From Lepas anatifera (lineage: Eukaryota; Arthropoda; Thecostraca; Lepadidae): DNA of 64,000 nucleotides. The stretch lies in the NCBI GenBank assembly GCA_034440635.1, contig JAOTON010001490.1:1408501-1472500 (forward strand), in the 5' to 3' direction. The translations under genes were made by a program, and so were the position numbers. The stretch's first letter is position 1; every line of letters starts with the position of its first letter. Below the pieces are notes generated by a model. It was not told where the DNA came from. It searched no databases and worked only from the letters and a program-made list of their open reading frames with translations. Positions 43,474-55,310 of this stretch are shown here, one piece after another.

Positions 43474-44087
43474 TAGTTGCTTGGTCATTTTATTAGGAGC
43501 TGATTGTTGCAAAACCTTTTTACAAAATATGTCAATTTTTTAGAAGTCGTCATTACCTTACTGTTACTGACGGATAATACAAACAAGAACTAGTTCGCCG
43601 AAAAGTTCCTTCGGGAGATACATTTCGAAACGCTGATTCACTGCGGGAAATGCATTTTGAAACACTGCCGGAAGTTATTCTTCAAAATCGTAAAATTCTC
43701 ACAAAAATAGGCATATTTTGAGAATGCTCTACGATTCACGATCATTGGATTATGCACGTGTAAGTATCAGTTTCACAGTGAATCCACGCAATCTCACCGT
43801 AAGTCACGTCTGACTTTTAGGTCTCATCTCACAAGCACGCTCCACATTAAAGATCCAATTTGACCAGCAGAGTAATTTGAAGCATGATGAAAGAGAAAAA
43901 CTTTGCGCTGGCCTCTGGAATCTTTACAATAGTCTGCGGCTCAAGACCAGCTACCTCCGTAACTTTAGAACTCGGACAACCGACCGAGGATGGTGTGATG
44001 GATCATATTCCAACGAAGCCAGATGAGTTCGGCCTTTGAACTGTTGCAAGGAATTATGCTATTTTCCAAAACTATATTCCTCTATAC
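43474..44087. other. No recognisable feature
   Basis: AT-rich, no repeat recognised. Confidence 0.3.
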
Positions 44088-44314
44088 CATAGCCGGACCC
44101 AGGGGGCATGTGAAAATGCCCCTCCGCTGCCCCTCCCCCGATGGAAGATCCGATGCCTCTCAATGGACTTGGGTGCAAACTGATACCGTCCTGGCGCTCT
44201 TTGAAATGTCAGTCCCCTCAGGGTTGCAAGTACTGCACCCACACAATGCGATTTTGTGCCCCCCGGCCCCGAGGTGCCCTCATCCCCTGACCGGAGACCC
44301 TGAATCCACCTATG
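44088..44314. mobile_element. Possible hAT-like MITE, 227 bp
   Basis: Ends CATAGCCGGACCCAGG and CCTGAATCCACCTATG are imperfect inverted repeats. The flanking octamers match only 5 of 8, so the boundary is uncertain. It accounts for the proline-rich middle of a 168-codon plus frame (44023-44529), which I therefore do not call as a gene. Confidence 0.5.
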
Positions 44315-45135
44315 CCGTTTACGACCAGCTACAATGGATAGTGATCATTGGAATTTTAGATTCTGTAATCGTCCATTTTACATCGGACGAACATACTCTA
44401 ACCGGTCAGTCATGGATTGCACAGTTCCCTCAATCATCTGACCAAAGGCCACCAGCTGAAATGGGCCATGCCTGCATTTCAAGGAAATTTGCTGTAGCAG
44501 CACAAAAGCTTTCCGCACTGATATTATAACCGAATGTTCTCGGCATGCAGTGCAAGTTAGGAGAGCATCTCTCTCTTGATTTTTTAACAGCTTTGGAACT
44601 ATTCTTACCCTAGCGAACCGAATGGGCGTCTGGTGGTCGAAAACATGCCGTCAGATTATTCCATTGTGGCTGCTGGCTTTGTGATAGAATTAAAGTAAAT
44701 GTAGTTGCACCAGCTGTTTGGGCTTGACTACATGCGAACACGTTCGTCATGCAGCACCTTTGGAAAATTATTTTTACCATGTTTTTTTCATGTTATGTGT
44801 AATTTCCAAATCCAGAGATAGTAAGCTGTATTGTCGGATGAATGCAGGGTTGGACGTCCGGCCTTCACTGCAGTAAATGACACGAGTGTGGTCATCGATC
44901 TTAGCCGACGACTGTACAGCTAACTATCACCAGAAATATGTACTGCCTGAAAAGAAAGGCACAATAAGCCTCTTGGTTTTTTTCCAGACGAGACTGTGTT
45001 AAGTTCATAGACTTGTTTTAGCTATCCTGGGATAGGTCCTAGAATAAAATCCACGAGCTCAGCACAACGCTAAATTAGAAAGTATGATTACAATATATGA
45101 GCCCCAAATTTTAACTCACCCCACCGTCCATTACA
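44315..45135. other. No recognisable feature
   Basis: Nothing recognised. Confidence 0.3.
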
Positions 45136-45516
45136 TCAAATGATATCAGGCCAGATAAGAATTACAATTTGTATGTTTATCTTTCCAAAAACCATTGCTG
45201 AGCCACTGCGCACACTATGAGAGAGGATCTGGCATTTCCATCTAAATTGCTTTGCTGGCTTGCTGTTGCTCTGGCCGTGAGATAAGACGGCGCCGGCGAA
45301 GCACGCTATCTCCTCCGTTGTGAGGGGATTCGCGGGCGCTGTCCACCAGTTGGTAAAGAACTCAGGCGCGAGGCATTGTCTCAGCTCACAACAAAGCTCT
45401 GGGGCTTCTCTCACGCTCCACATCAGCTCCTCTGCGGCGGGGAGTGGTGCTGCGTGTGGCTTGCCGCTCACGTTCAGTTGCAGTTTGATTTGCACTTCAA
45501 TCGGGCCCGCTCGCAT
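45136..45516 (-). CDS. Unrecognised 126-codon open frame with coding-like composition
   Basis: Minus frame from ATG at 45516. Codons in the first 90 positions are GC-ending and varied, unlike the AT-rich flanks, and the peptide (for example EELMWSVREAPELCCELRQC, FFTNWWTAPANPLTTEEIAC) has a globular composition. GTCTGTCAG just upstream of the ATG could be a splice acceptor. After about residue 95 the sequence becomes AT-rich, suggesting that coding, if any, ends by splicing or decay there. No family recognised; it may be part of a retrocopy or an exon. Confidence 0.28.
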   Translation of the reverse strand: MRAGPIEVQIKLQLNVSGKPHAAPLPAAEELMWSVREAPELCCELRQCLAPEFFTNWWTAPANPLTTEEIACFAGAVLSHGQSNSKPAKQFRWKCQILSHSVRSGSAMVFGKINIQIVILIWPDII

Positions 45517-46961
45517 TCATCTGACAGACCGCCACGGGAGCTAAATACATTAACGATCAGAGAGTACACTGCTGCTGATGAAAGGTATGCGTGTCTGACT
45601 GCGAGACATGCACAGCACACGGATGCTGGGCGACATCCCAAAGCGCATTGATTATGTTAAATTCTCGAAGTCAGGTTGTGATCATTCACTACTTTACCAA
45701 ACAATTTTGTGCCAATGCACTCCGCACTGGGGTTGCCTAGAATGCTCACTTTTTAACTTTTTCTTGCTTTTTTTAAAGATTTCTTCCCTAAAATGTAGCA
45801 TAGAAAATAACCTAGAGATATTCATTTTCCCATAGCTGCCATATCTAGTAAGCTCGGTGAGATATTCTGGGTGTTTTTCTTGATTTCTACCCATTTTCGG
45901 GGCTCCATATCCCAGTAACTAAGAGTTTAAGACGCGCCGATTATTACCTCGTCCTCGTCCTATTTCTATTGATAAGATAGATTAATTCAGACTTGATGTT
46001 AATTTTTCTCCACTATGAGGCAAGAAAATCTGAAATTTTCCATTGGACTTGACTTAAGATAGTATCCTACAGAATGCCCATATCTCAGCCTTATGTAGAT
46101 TAGCTTCGACGTGTGTCATCATCAGTTTTGGTGTTTACGGGCGCGCCGCCTACTTATGTCATTTTGCTCCCATATTTTATGTGTGTCACAATTTCAGAAA
46201 ATAATGTTAATATTATCATTTCATTTTAGTCAAACCATTGCCGTACTCTGTAGTTTACCATCTCTTCTATACTTCGCAGGTTTTCACACTCCATTTTCTT
46301 CATCTTTCTAAATACTGTTATTTATCCAGCATCTGCTTTAAAACTAGACGGACATCCAAGAAACTTCAGTAAGAGGCCAGCACCGTCATTAGAATTTTAC
46401 ATGTCTCTGACGGGGAACTTAAATGCCTGAGACACATTTTCAAGTTCCGCTCAGGCCCTCTTTTCCTGGAATCCAGTCTGACAATGTCAAATCAATGTCA
46501 ATGTCAATGTCAATGTTGTTGAGTGTCAATCTCGGCATGGTAACCACATTCGTGTCAGTTTTGGGCAAAAACAGTCTCGGTTTTAGTTTCCATTGCCCAA
46601 TTTCATATCAGTTGTAGAAAAGTTGCGTGACAAAGGAAACTATTTTTTGTTTTAATTCGTCTAAACATGGTATAATTCCCGTCATCTAGTACCGAAGTAA
46701 CTTTGCCGGCACTGCCATATGTATCAGTCTCATTGGGGAGAAGTCGGAAAATGCTATAATCATTCTGTACTGAGTGGGCCGAAATTCAATAGTTTTTCGG
46801 TCCAACGAGGGAGCTCCTCGTCACCATCAAGTAAAATATTTACTGGCTCCCTCATTTTTACCGGTGGAAAGGCCTTTCTTTTTTAATGCTACATCTGTCT
46901 CTTAATCTCTCATTGCCTTTTTCCATCTTTAAATGCCTCAATTTTTGTCTGTCCATCTCTC
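45517..46961. other. No recognisable feature except a short AATGTC repeat
   Basis: AT-rich. Five to six copies of the hexamer AATGTC lie at about 46483-46515. No supported genes. Confidence 0.35.
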
Positions 46962-47067
<106 letters not shown>

Positions 47068-48019
47068 ATCATATCAGGGGCGTAGGAACGGTTTGAAAAG
47101 TGGGGAGGCCAACCTTAGAGGGGGCCCACCTCAAGGGGGCCCCAGTCCACGGGGGCCCATAATTATAAAAAAAACATTAGTTAGCTCGTTTGGTGTCAAT
47201 AAGGCACGCATGCACACAAGGATGTCAATATATGGAAAATTGAGAAATTACATTTTGCCCTATGATTTTGAGTTGTACCTATTTGATACCAAATCATAGT
47301 AAAACGCCAAAAAAACATTTTTTGTTTTTTTACCAAGACCCATTTCAAATACGAAATGCATTTTTAAGCTATTTTGGAGGATTTCAATCATTTTTTACCG
47401 CGAGCGCGTTTTTTATATTTACAGATGTTTAGGCCCTTTGTTTCTTTTTTTCTTCTTTTTTTAAATTTAAATACGCTTATGAACAAAGGGCATCCTCCTA
47501 CCTCCAGCATTAAATTAGGTATCTCCTTGGACATCACGCAAGACCATAAGCAAGCTTGTAACGTTCGCATGGTGTCCAAGGATACTTAGCCATTGGGTAA
47601 AAAACGGGACAATTTTGTTACTGAAACAAATTGGTGCGGCTAAGTACACATCACATCCACAAAACTTTTCATCACATTTACAAAATTAGGAACTGTTTAG
47701 AAAACTACAGACAATGCTTTGATACCAAATACCCTCATTTCGCTATGCCTATTAGGGTCCTGGCGGCGGGGTTACGGGGGGTACCCCCCGCTATGCCTAA
47801 TCAACTTGTATTTTCTTATTCAATGACGAAATTGGGAACATTTATTTATGTTATTACAGATCTCTTCTTGCCATCATTAGAGATTGATTTAGGTGAAGCC
47901 TGATCACAATAAATACGCCTAGCTATATTTCGATGCCTAAAATGCAGAGTTTCAGCATGACTGCAAGTGCAATGTAGGTACTTGATGGTCAGCTTTGTGA
48001 TGCCGAGGAGGTGTGGGAA

Positions 48020-48140
48020 TGGTGTTATAGTGGTTAGCAGCCTTGCTTTCCACGCGACCAACTCGGGTTTAAGGCACGGCAGATTCCTTGTGCAAGGAGC
48101 GATTTGACTCCCAAGAAACCCCTCCAACAGGGAAAGAATT
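48020..48140 (+). ncRNA. Possible tRNA-like SINE head
   Basis: GGTGTTATAGTGGTTAGCAG resembles a tRNA D-arm/A box and CAACTCGGGTTTAAGGCACG a weak B box. It lies inside the outer hAT-like element. Not enough conserved tail to assign a family. Confidence 0.35.
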
Positions 48141-48517
48141 GGCGACGCCTATAACCCTGGCATCGAAAGACGTCGCGCCTTTCGATGGCTCAGGGACGAC
48201 TGTTGCTCGGCATTTGGTGCGGGGTCTGTGTCCGATTCATATTTTGTGTTGGGATTGGGATGGAGTTTGATTGGGCCCAGTTCTCGGGACTCATTTGGCA
48301 ACACTCGGGTAGTAGGTGCCTTGGCTTTTTACGAGGCGCTCCTCCTCCAGGGGCTTGCAGGCAGCGTACTACCGAACTTGAACGTTCCCTGACAAGCTAT
48401 CGGGCCCGTTTGGGTTTCTTGTTCTATATTACAGTTGCTGATAGTTGTATATTCGTTGCGGGGGCCCACCTCAAAGGGGGGGCAGTATCTCCCTGACCCC
48501 CGGTTCCTATGCCTATG

Positions 48518-48939
48518 CTATCCAGGGACCGCTAAATTATCTCGGAGGGCCCCAAGGTCCAGACCATGGCTCAGGAACCTAGATCAGTCAGCTCAAGGGC
48601 CTAGACCAGTACATTAGCCTGGGGACCAGCTTATCAAGGGACCCTACATAAGCACAGGACCCCTAGAAGCTCATCACAGGGGAGTTCCAGATTCGCACAG
48701 GGTGCCAGATTAGCTTAGGGGCCCGGTTCAGCTCGGAGGTCCCCAGGTCGACTTATGTAGGGTCTCAAAACAGCTCAAGGGAGTTGTTCAAGCTCATGGA
48801 GCCCAGCTTAGCTCAATGATGCTAGAACAGTTCAGGGCCCCCATACCAGATCAGAGGCCCCAGTTAAGCACAGCGGTACCCAGATTAGCTCAGGGCCCCA
48901 GCTAGGCTTAGGGGGTCCCAGTGTGGCTGATATAGAGTC
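48518..48939. repeat. Degenerate minisatellite, CAGCTCAGGGGCCCC type (left block)
   Basis: Irregular copies of a roughly 20-30-bp unit: AGATTAGCTCAGGGGCCC, CCAGCTTAGCTCAATG, AGAACAGCTCAAGG. It continues as 58194-58800 on the other side of the nested element. Confidence 0.88.
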
Positions 48940-49371
48940 TCAGAACACAGTGGCGTAGCCAGGATTCAGCCAAGGAGGGGTCCGACTACCATCGGGGGCC
49001 CCCAGGCCGGGTGTCCCCTTAGTAACCGGGGCCATCTCCTATGTCTTTTGTATAGTATTTTAACATTATAACATTCACACGAAGGCAATTTCGTTGTGTC
49101 TTTTTAAGCATTCATTCTTATTTTGTTTATAGCTTGGTTTTTTTCGATCTGACCAAGTGTTGGTAAACTAAGGTCACCAAATATTAAGGATGACTCATAC
49201 CTTATATGGTAGCGTGGCTATAATAACAGCTTTGCGCCATATTTCGGGAAGTTCTATGTTGATGCGCGCATGATGTTAAACCTGAGTCTACCTCAATTCA
49301 CTCGGGTAATCAGACATGAAGTTATTGGAGGTCAGTCGTTTTGAGTACGAAGAAATTATCTTCTACGGGAA

Positions 49372-49716
49372 ATGATTAACAACTATATCCCGGTGTCGAA
49401 TCCATGGACTCTCAATCAGGAAATTTCCAAAGAAACGAAAAAAACGAATAAAGATACAAGGGATATGGTAGTGTGTCCCGAACGTTACATAACCTCTATT
49501 CCGTCGACAGATCCTGTTGAGATCCAGTTACTTTCTTACCCTTGCTATCTTGTAAACGAGCAAATTACCAAGACAAAAGGCGCCCAAGATATCTATCGCC
49601 TTGGCTCACTCTGTTATTGTTATTTTCAACCTTTCATACCTATTTTTCTTTTTGGGATTATGCTCATCAATTTCTGCCATTACCCTTGTTTGTCTGGTTT
49701 CCTACGAAAATGTTGA
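49372..49716 (+). CDS. Unrecognised 114-codon open frame in the middle hAT-like element
   Basis: Lies in the unique left part of the element. AT-rich codons, a hydrophobic C-terminal stretch (YCYFQPFIPIFLFGIMLINF). No similarity to a hAT transposase domain (no BED finger, no C-terminal dimerisation motif) that I can see. Probably not a gene. Confidence 0.15.
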   Translation: MINNYIPVSNPWTLNQEISKETKKTNKDTRDMVVCPERYITSIPSTDPVEIQLLSYPCYLVNEQITKTKGAQDIYRLGSLCYCYFQPFIPIFLFGIMLINFCHYPCLSGFLRKC

Positions 49717-49949
49717 AAAGTTGTTTATTTCAGAATATTTAGGAATGTAGTTATTGGTGTTAAGCTAATATATTAAAAATTGACTAAAGTGCCCAATTCC
49801 CTGTTCGATTTGCTCTTATGGTAAAATGAGATTTATTTTTCCCTTTCCTTCAATAATGGTGCCTGATCGACATGTTTCAATTTGTGCTTTTTTAGTACGC
49901 AATAGGGGTAGGTACATTTTTTCCGAGGCATATGATTTTGAAATGTTTT

Positions 49950-50467
49950 ATTTGAGCTCTGGGGCCACCTAAGACCAACACTTGGCGGCGCTCACAAAGC
50001 TAATTTTCGGCCGCTCTCCCGATTAGATCTCAGTGGGTTTCGGAGACCGATTCACGGCGCCTCTTGATCAAAACTGGGGGCTCCTGAGAATCTCTCGGAG
50101 CTCCTGAGATTAGTTATCGGCAGCACCTCTGAGACTAATTATTGGGCCCCCCAGATTTGCTCTGGAGGGGGGGCTGAGACTGAGTATCGTGGTCATCCAG
50201 ATTAGCTATTGGGGTACCCTGAGGCTGTCTTTGGGGTGGGGGAGGGTGGCTGGGAATGACTTCCGACAGCCCTCTGAGACTTACTCTAGGGCGCACCTGA
50301 GACAAACACCTGGGGGGGGGGTGGAATCACCTCTGAGACTGAGTCTTTGGCGTTCCTGAGACTGACTCGGAGGCTACAGATTAGCTCTCGCGGGCCTAAG
50401 GCTAAATCCGGGCCCGTGAGACCAAAACTCGGGAGCACCTCTGGAAATTACTCTCAGAACCCCGAGA
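49950..50467. repeat. Degenerate minisatellite, GAGACTGACTCTCGGGGCC type
   Basis: Variable 20-35-bp units built on CTGAGACTGACTCTCGGGGC and CCTGAGATTAGCTCTCGG. The array resumes at 51674 after the family-C insertion. Confidence 0.88.
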
Positions 50468-51673
50468 TTAACCCTTGCCCCGGTGGCGGGTACGAGCCAC
50501 CTTCGCCCTGGTGGGGGGGCTAAAAAAGACCCCCCACGATCTCAAAAACTAAGAGAGCTAGAAAAAAGCGCAAAACAGCAATCGAAAGCTCTTCAAAAAT
50601 GATATCGAAAATACTTCGGTCATTTTTCTTGTCAGGTCAATATCAAGGTCACCAGAGGTCAAAATAGGTCAAAATCGCTAATATGAGGTGTACTAAGAAA
50701 ACCTCCTATATCTCAGAAACTATGATAGCTAGAAACATTTTTCTAACACCATTCGAAAGCTCTTGAGATGCGCTTTCATTACAGTAGCATTCATTTTCGT
50801 GTCAGGTCAAAGCCTAAGGAGCTACAGGTCAATAAATATTGGGCATATTCTTGGGAATGTCCATAGCCACCCATGCATAAGGGCGTTTACTTTTTCGCTA
50901 ATAGCTTCCAAACCAAACAAGATACAGCCATAGTTTATGCACCATTGCAATCCTCTCGTCAATACGAATCGAATGATATATGATATTGCTATGCCAGGTC
51001 AAATTTAAGAATTTGACCCGACCCAGGTCAACGGTCTGACCCAACTTGACCTGGTATAGTCATGATGTATATCATTTGACTTCCAGTGACTATACAAACA
51101 CTTTGGTGACAAAATATAAGCTCTATCTTAGTTTATTCAAAATTTATAGAGAAAAACACCAAAAAATGCTTATTTGACCTAAGGTGACCTTTTAAAGGTC
51201 ACAAGTCAAAAATTTTGGTATCAGCTTCAGAAATGGGCTAAGAGCAAGTCGCAACCGATGTTTGAAGTTGATTCCATCCATACTTACTGAGAAAAGCTCA
51301 TTTCGTGATTTTCCCCATGCATTGTCAATGGGGAGGTCATGCTCTGCACATGACCTTAGGTCACCAATATCAAAAATCCCGGAACAAATGTTGTAGCTCC
51401 TGGTAGGCCCAAGATGTGGTATGAGTTTCAACTTGATCGATTAACCCTTCTTTTAGTTATGCCGTCCTAAGTATTTTTTTGAGGTGAGGTCACTTCACCT
51501 GACCTGGTGACCTGACCTGATATGACCTTGAGCCAAAATTTTCAGGAAAGATGTAAAAATGATGAAGGAACAGCTAGACCAAGTTTGGCGGCGCTGCACG
51601 CCGCCGTTTTTTGGTCACTTTGGAAAAACCTGAGGGGGGGTCTAAAAAGACCCCCCACCCGGGCGAAGGTTAA
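50468..51673 (+). mobile_element. TTAA element, family C, complete, inserted in minisatellite
   Basis: TTAA at 50468-50471 and 51670-51673. Starts TTAACCCTTGCCCCGGTGGC and ends CCACCCGGGCGAAGGTTAA, with GGGGTCTAAAAAGACCCC-like palindromes just inside each end. Interior hexamer-rich: CTTGTCAGGTCAATATC, GACCCAGGTCAACGG, CACCTGACCTGGTGACCTGA. The flanks rejoin as GAGATTAACTCTCGG, a normal minisatellite unit. 1.2 kb, non-coding. Confidence 0.88.
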
Positions 51674-52595
51674 CTCTCGGATGTCTCTGAGACTGACAAC
51701 CGGGAGCCCTCTGAGACTAACTTTTGGGTGCTCCCTGAGATTGACTCTCGGGGCCGCTTATACCAAAACTCGGGGGCACAGCCTGAGGCTAAATCTCGAG
51801 GGCTCCCAAAATTACCCCTCTGGGGCCCCCTGAAACCAGCACTCTGCGGATCAAATTAAACTAACTCTCGGACCCCCGGATTAACTCTCAGGGGCCACCT
51901 GAAACTAAATATTGACTCCTGAGAGAGAAGCCCGTGAGACTATGAGGGCCCTCTGAGACCGACTCTTGGGGTGCTCTGAGACTGACTCTTGGGGTTCTCT
52001 GAGACAGACTCTCAGGGGGACCCCGAGACCGAATGTCGGGGTCCCCTAAGACAGACTCTTGGGGTCCCCTTGACCGACTCCTGGGGTTCTCTGAGACTGA
52101 CTCTCAGGGCCCCCCCTGAAATAGACTATGTTGCAGGGCCCTGAAAACCACTCTCTGGGGGCCCCTGAGACTAGCTCGGCCCCCTCCCCTGAGACAGACT
52201 CCCGGGGTCCCTGATACCGAATTTTGGGGCCCCTGAGACCAACCCTCTAGGGCCCCTAAAATCTACTTTCGGGGGCCTTGAGACCGACTCTCAGGGCGGG
52301 GGCCGTGAGGCCGACTCGGGACGCCCTGAGAACGAATCTTCAGGGGCCCCTGAGACTGACTCTGGGGGCCCCGTGATCAGAGAATCCTTTGCAGTGGTTC
52401 AGATTGGCCCAAGGGGTGGGGGTCTGCGGACGCCTAGGGCCCCCTTGGCTACACCACTGCATCCATACTTTCGGGGGCCCTCTGAAATCACCATTTGGAG
52501 GCTCCTAAAATAATTGCTCCCCTAGACCAATACTCCGGAGCCCCTTGATGCTGATGCCCGGGGGTCCTAAGACTAAGCTCGGGGTCCCACTTAGA
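51674..52595. repeat. Degenerate minisatellite, GAGACTGACTCTTGGGGT type
   Basis: Clear tandem units such as CTGAGACTGACTCTTGGGGT at 51960-52120. It contains an extra 3' end of the middle element at about 52395-52457 (CAAGGGGTGGGGGTCTGCGG, GGCTACACCACTG). Confidence 0.92.
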
Positions 52596-53579
52596 CAGGG
52601 GCGCAGCCAGAGCTTTCGTATGGGGGGGGCACACCAACTTTGAGGAGCACCCCGGGAAAAAGGGCACTTTTTAACGTAACCTAAAAAACTTACTATATCT
52701 TTGTTTATATAATTTTTTGGGCATCTTTGGTTCAATATAAATGCAAAGAAATCATTGACGGAGAAGGAAAACTCGATTAAAACCGAAAAAGGAACGAAAT
52801 ATCACCAAAATGTCATGGAAGTAGCCAAAACACTACTTTTTGGATAGATTTAAGGGCAGCCAACTCATGCAAGTACTTAACATCAGAGAAATCAGCGGAG
52901 CATGTGATATCTGTTACAATGTGCAGGTTAAAGCATATTGGAGTCGAAAATTTTTCTGTTATGCCCACTGGTTTCGTCGTGACGAGTGAGCCCTAGCTGA
53001 ATGCGGATTAAGTTCCTTGCCTCCCACAATCGCCGTGGGACGAGGAGTAGTATAGTGTCTTTGGAAGAACACATTTTTGCTGCCGGAAAAATTTGGGAGA
53101 TACCTTTTGAACGCGTTTATTAAGTTCCATATTCACAAGGCTCGGTCCCAGTTAAGAGTAAATAAAGGTGAACAGGCCGGTGGTTTGGATGGGGATGGTG
53201 TGACAGGGCTGAAAATTGTGAAAACTATTTCTTCATCTAAATTAATTAGTAGAAATCCTGGTTTAGGGGACTGTGCTCTGAGCTCAGGGGCACATGCCTT
53301 TTATCATCCCTTCCCAGAATCCACCAGTATAATAAGCAATTTATATAACCAGGGGTGCCTAGGTATCACAAGCCGTTTTAGAGATTCCTCATTCCCCGTT
53401 AGCTCCGTTTTACAAGGGGAGTTTCCATTGGGTTCTTATTCCCAATCTATTCAAGACCAGCTCTGGGGCCCCCAAGTGTGGATCAGAGGCCTCCAGAGCA
53501 ACTTCCCCCATCCCCCCAGATGTGCCTCCAGGGAATAGACTAGCTCAGTGACCCCGCCCCAAGATGATGGGAGTTGGCC

Positions 53580-55310
53580 TTGTGTTCTTATTATCTATCT
53601 ATTCAAGATCATCTCAGGGGCCCCTGATGTAGATCAGGGCCACAGAGCAGCTCATGCTTCACCCAGGGACTAGACTAGCTCATTGGTCCCAGAGATGAGG
53701 TCATCAGACTAGCTCAATGGGCCACAGATCGACTCATGGGGCCTTAAACCAGTTCAAGAAGCCCCAGAACAGTTTAAGGCGCCAGATCACTTCAGGGGGC
53801 CTCAAGCCAACTTAAGGGGCTCTCACAAGCTCAGCGCACGGACCAGCTCAGGGTACCCTCAGAACCTAGATCCGCTCTTGGGCCCCAGATCAGCTCTTGG
53901 GGCCCCAGATCAGTTCAGGGGCCTCAAGTCAGGTCAGGGGGCAAGATCAAGTCAGGGGCACTAATTCAGCTCAGGAATCCCTCACCAGCTCGGGGCCCAA
54001 GCAGTTCAAAAGCCCCAGAGCTGCTCAGGGGACACCAGATCGGCCCATAGGGCACCAGATCAGCCTAGGGGACAAACAATAAAATCAGTGGTCCCCGACC
54101 AGCTCGGGACCCAGATCAGTTCGGGAATACCAGATCAAGTCAGGAGGCACTTAATCAGCTCAGGAGCCCCATACCATCTCAGGGACCCTCACCAACCCCT
54201 GTGGGTCCATCTCAGCTCAAGGCCTGGGAGCTGCTCAGGAAATCACGTAATTAACCTAGGCGGGCCGGGTCAGCTTAAAGGGCATAATATTATCCATGGG
54301 GCACCAGACTAGCTCAGAGGAATAAGATGGGCTCAGGAGACACACTGATGACTCAGCAGGCTCCAGATCGAATCAGGGGGCATTAGTTAAGTTCAGGAGG
54401 CAGTATATCTGCTCAGGGTGCACCATATCGATCAGCACAGGGGGCATGTTCAAGTCAGGGGCACTAAATCAGCTCAGGGATCCCTCACCAGCTCCGGGCC
54501 CAATCAGTTCAAAAGCCCCAGAGCTGCTCAGGGGACACCAGATGCCCATAGGGCACCAGATCAGCTCCGGGGACAAACAATCAGATCAGTGGTCCCCGAC
54601 CAGCTTGGGAATACCAGATCAGGTTAGGGGGCACTTAATCAGCTCATAAGCCCATACCATCTCAGGGGCCCTCATCAGCCTCTGTGGGCCCAGCTCAGCT
54701 CAGGGCTTTAGATCTGCTCATGAAATCACGTAAGGAGGTCCAGATCAGCTGAAAGGGCACCAGCTTACTCAGGGGGGCATCATATGGGCTCAGGAGGCAC
54801 CAGATCGACTAAGGGGCATTAGTGCAGCTCAGGTGGCACCAGATCAATCCGCTCGGGGTCCAGATCAGCTCCCAGCCCCCCAGACTATGGCAGGAGCCTA
54901 AAGCAGCTCAGGGAGCAACATAACAGCTCAGGGGACACAAGGTGGACTCAGGGCCCACCAAACCAGCTCAGGGGGGGGGGACCAGACCATCTAAGGAGAC
55001 ATCAATAATCAGTTGAGGGGGCACCTAATCAGCTGAAGAGGCACCATATTAACTTAGGATACAGAATCAACTTGGGGAGGCATGATATCAGCTCGGGGGC
55101 CCGAATCAGCTCAAGGGGCACTAAATCAGCTATCAGGGCACCAAACAAGCTCGGAAGCATTAGACTAACCCAGAGAGCATTATATAGGTTCAGGAGGCAC
55201 AATTATTTGCTCAGTGGGGCACTCGATTGACTCAGGGGCACCAGATCAGCTTAGAGGGCAAGTAATCAGCTCAAGGGGCCACGAGATGAGCTCAAGGAGC
55301 ACCAGATTGG
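53580..55310. repeat. Degenerate minisatellite, CCAGATCAGCTCAGGGGGCA type
   Basis: About 1.7 kb of irregular 20-28-bp units. A larger repeat is also visible: the segment about 53930-54210 is nearly repeated at about 54445-54670 (CAAGTCAGGGGCACTAATTC, CACCAGCTCGGGGCCCAAGC, GAGCTGCTCAGGGGACACCAG). Confidence 0.9.

Noticed and set aside
44023..44529. 168-codon plus-strand frame as a gene
   Set aside because: Its middle coincides with a probable hAT-like MITE (44088-44314).
53077..53538. 153-codon frame as a hAT transposase
   Set aside because: No BED finger, catalytic DDE pattern or dimerisation motif could be seen; its 3' part runs into minisatellite.
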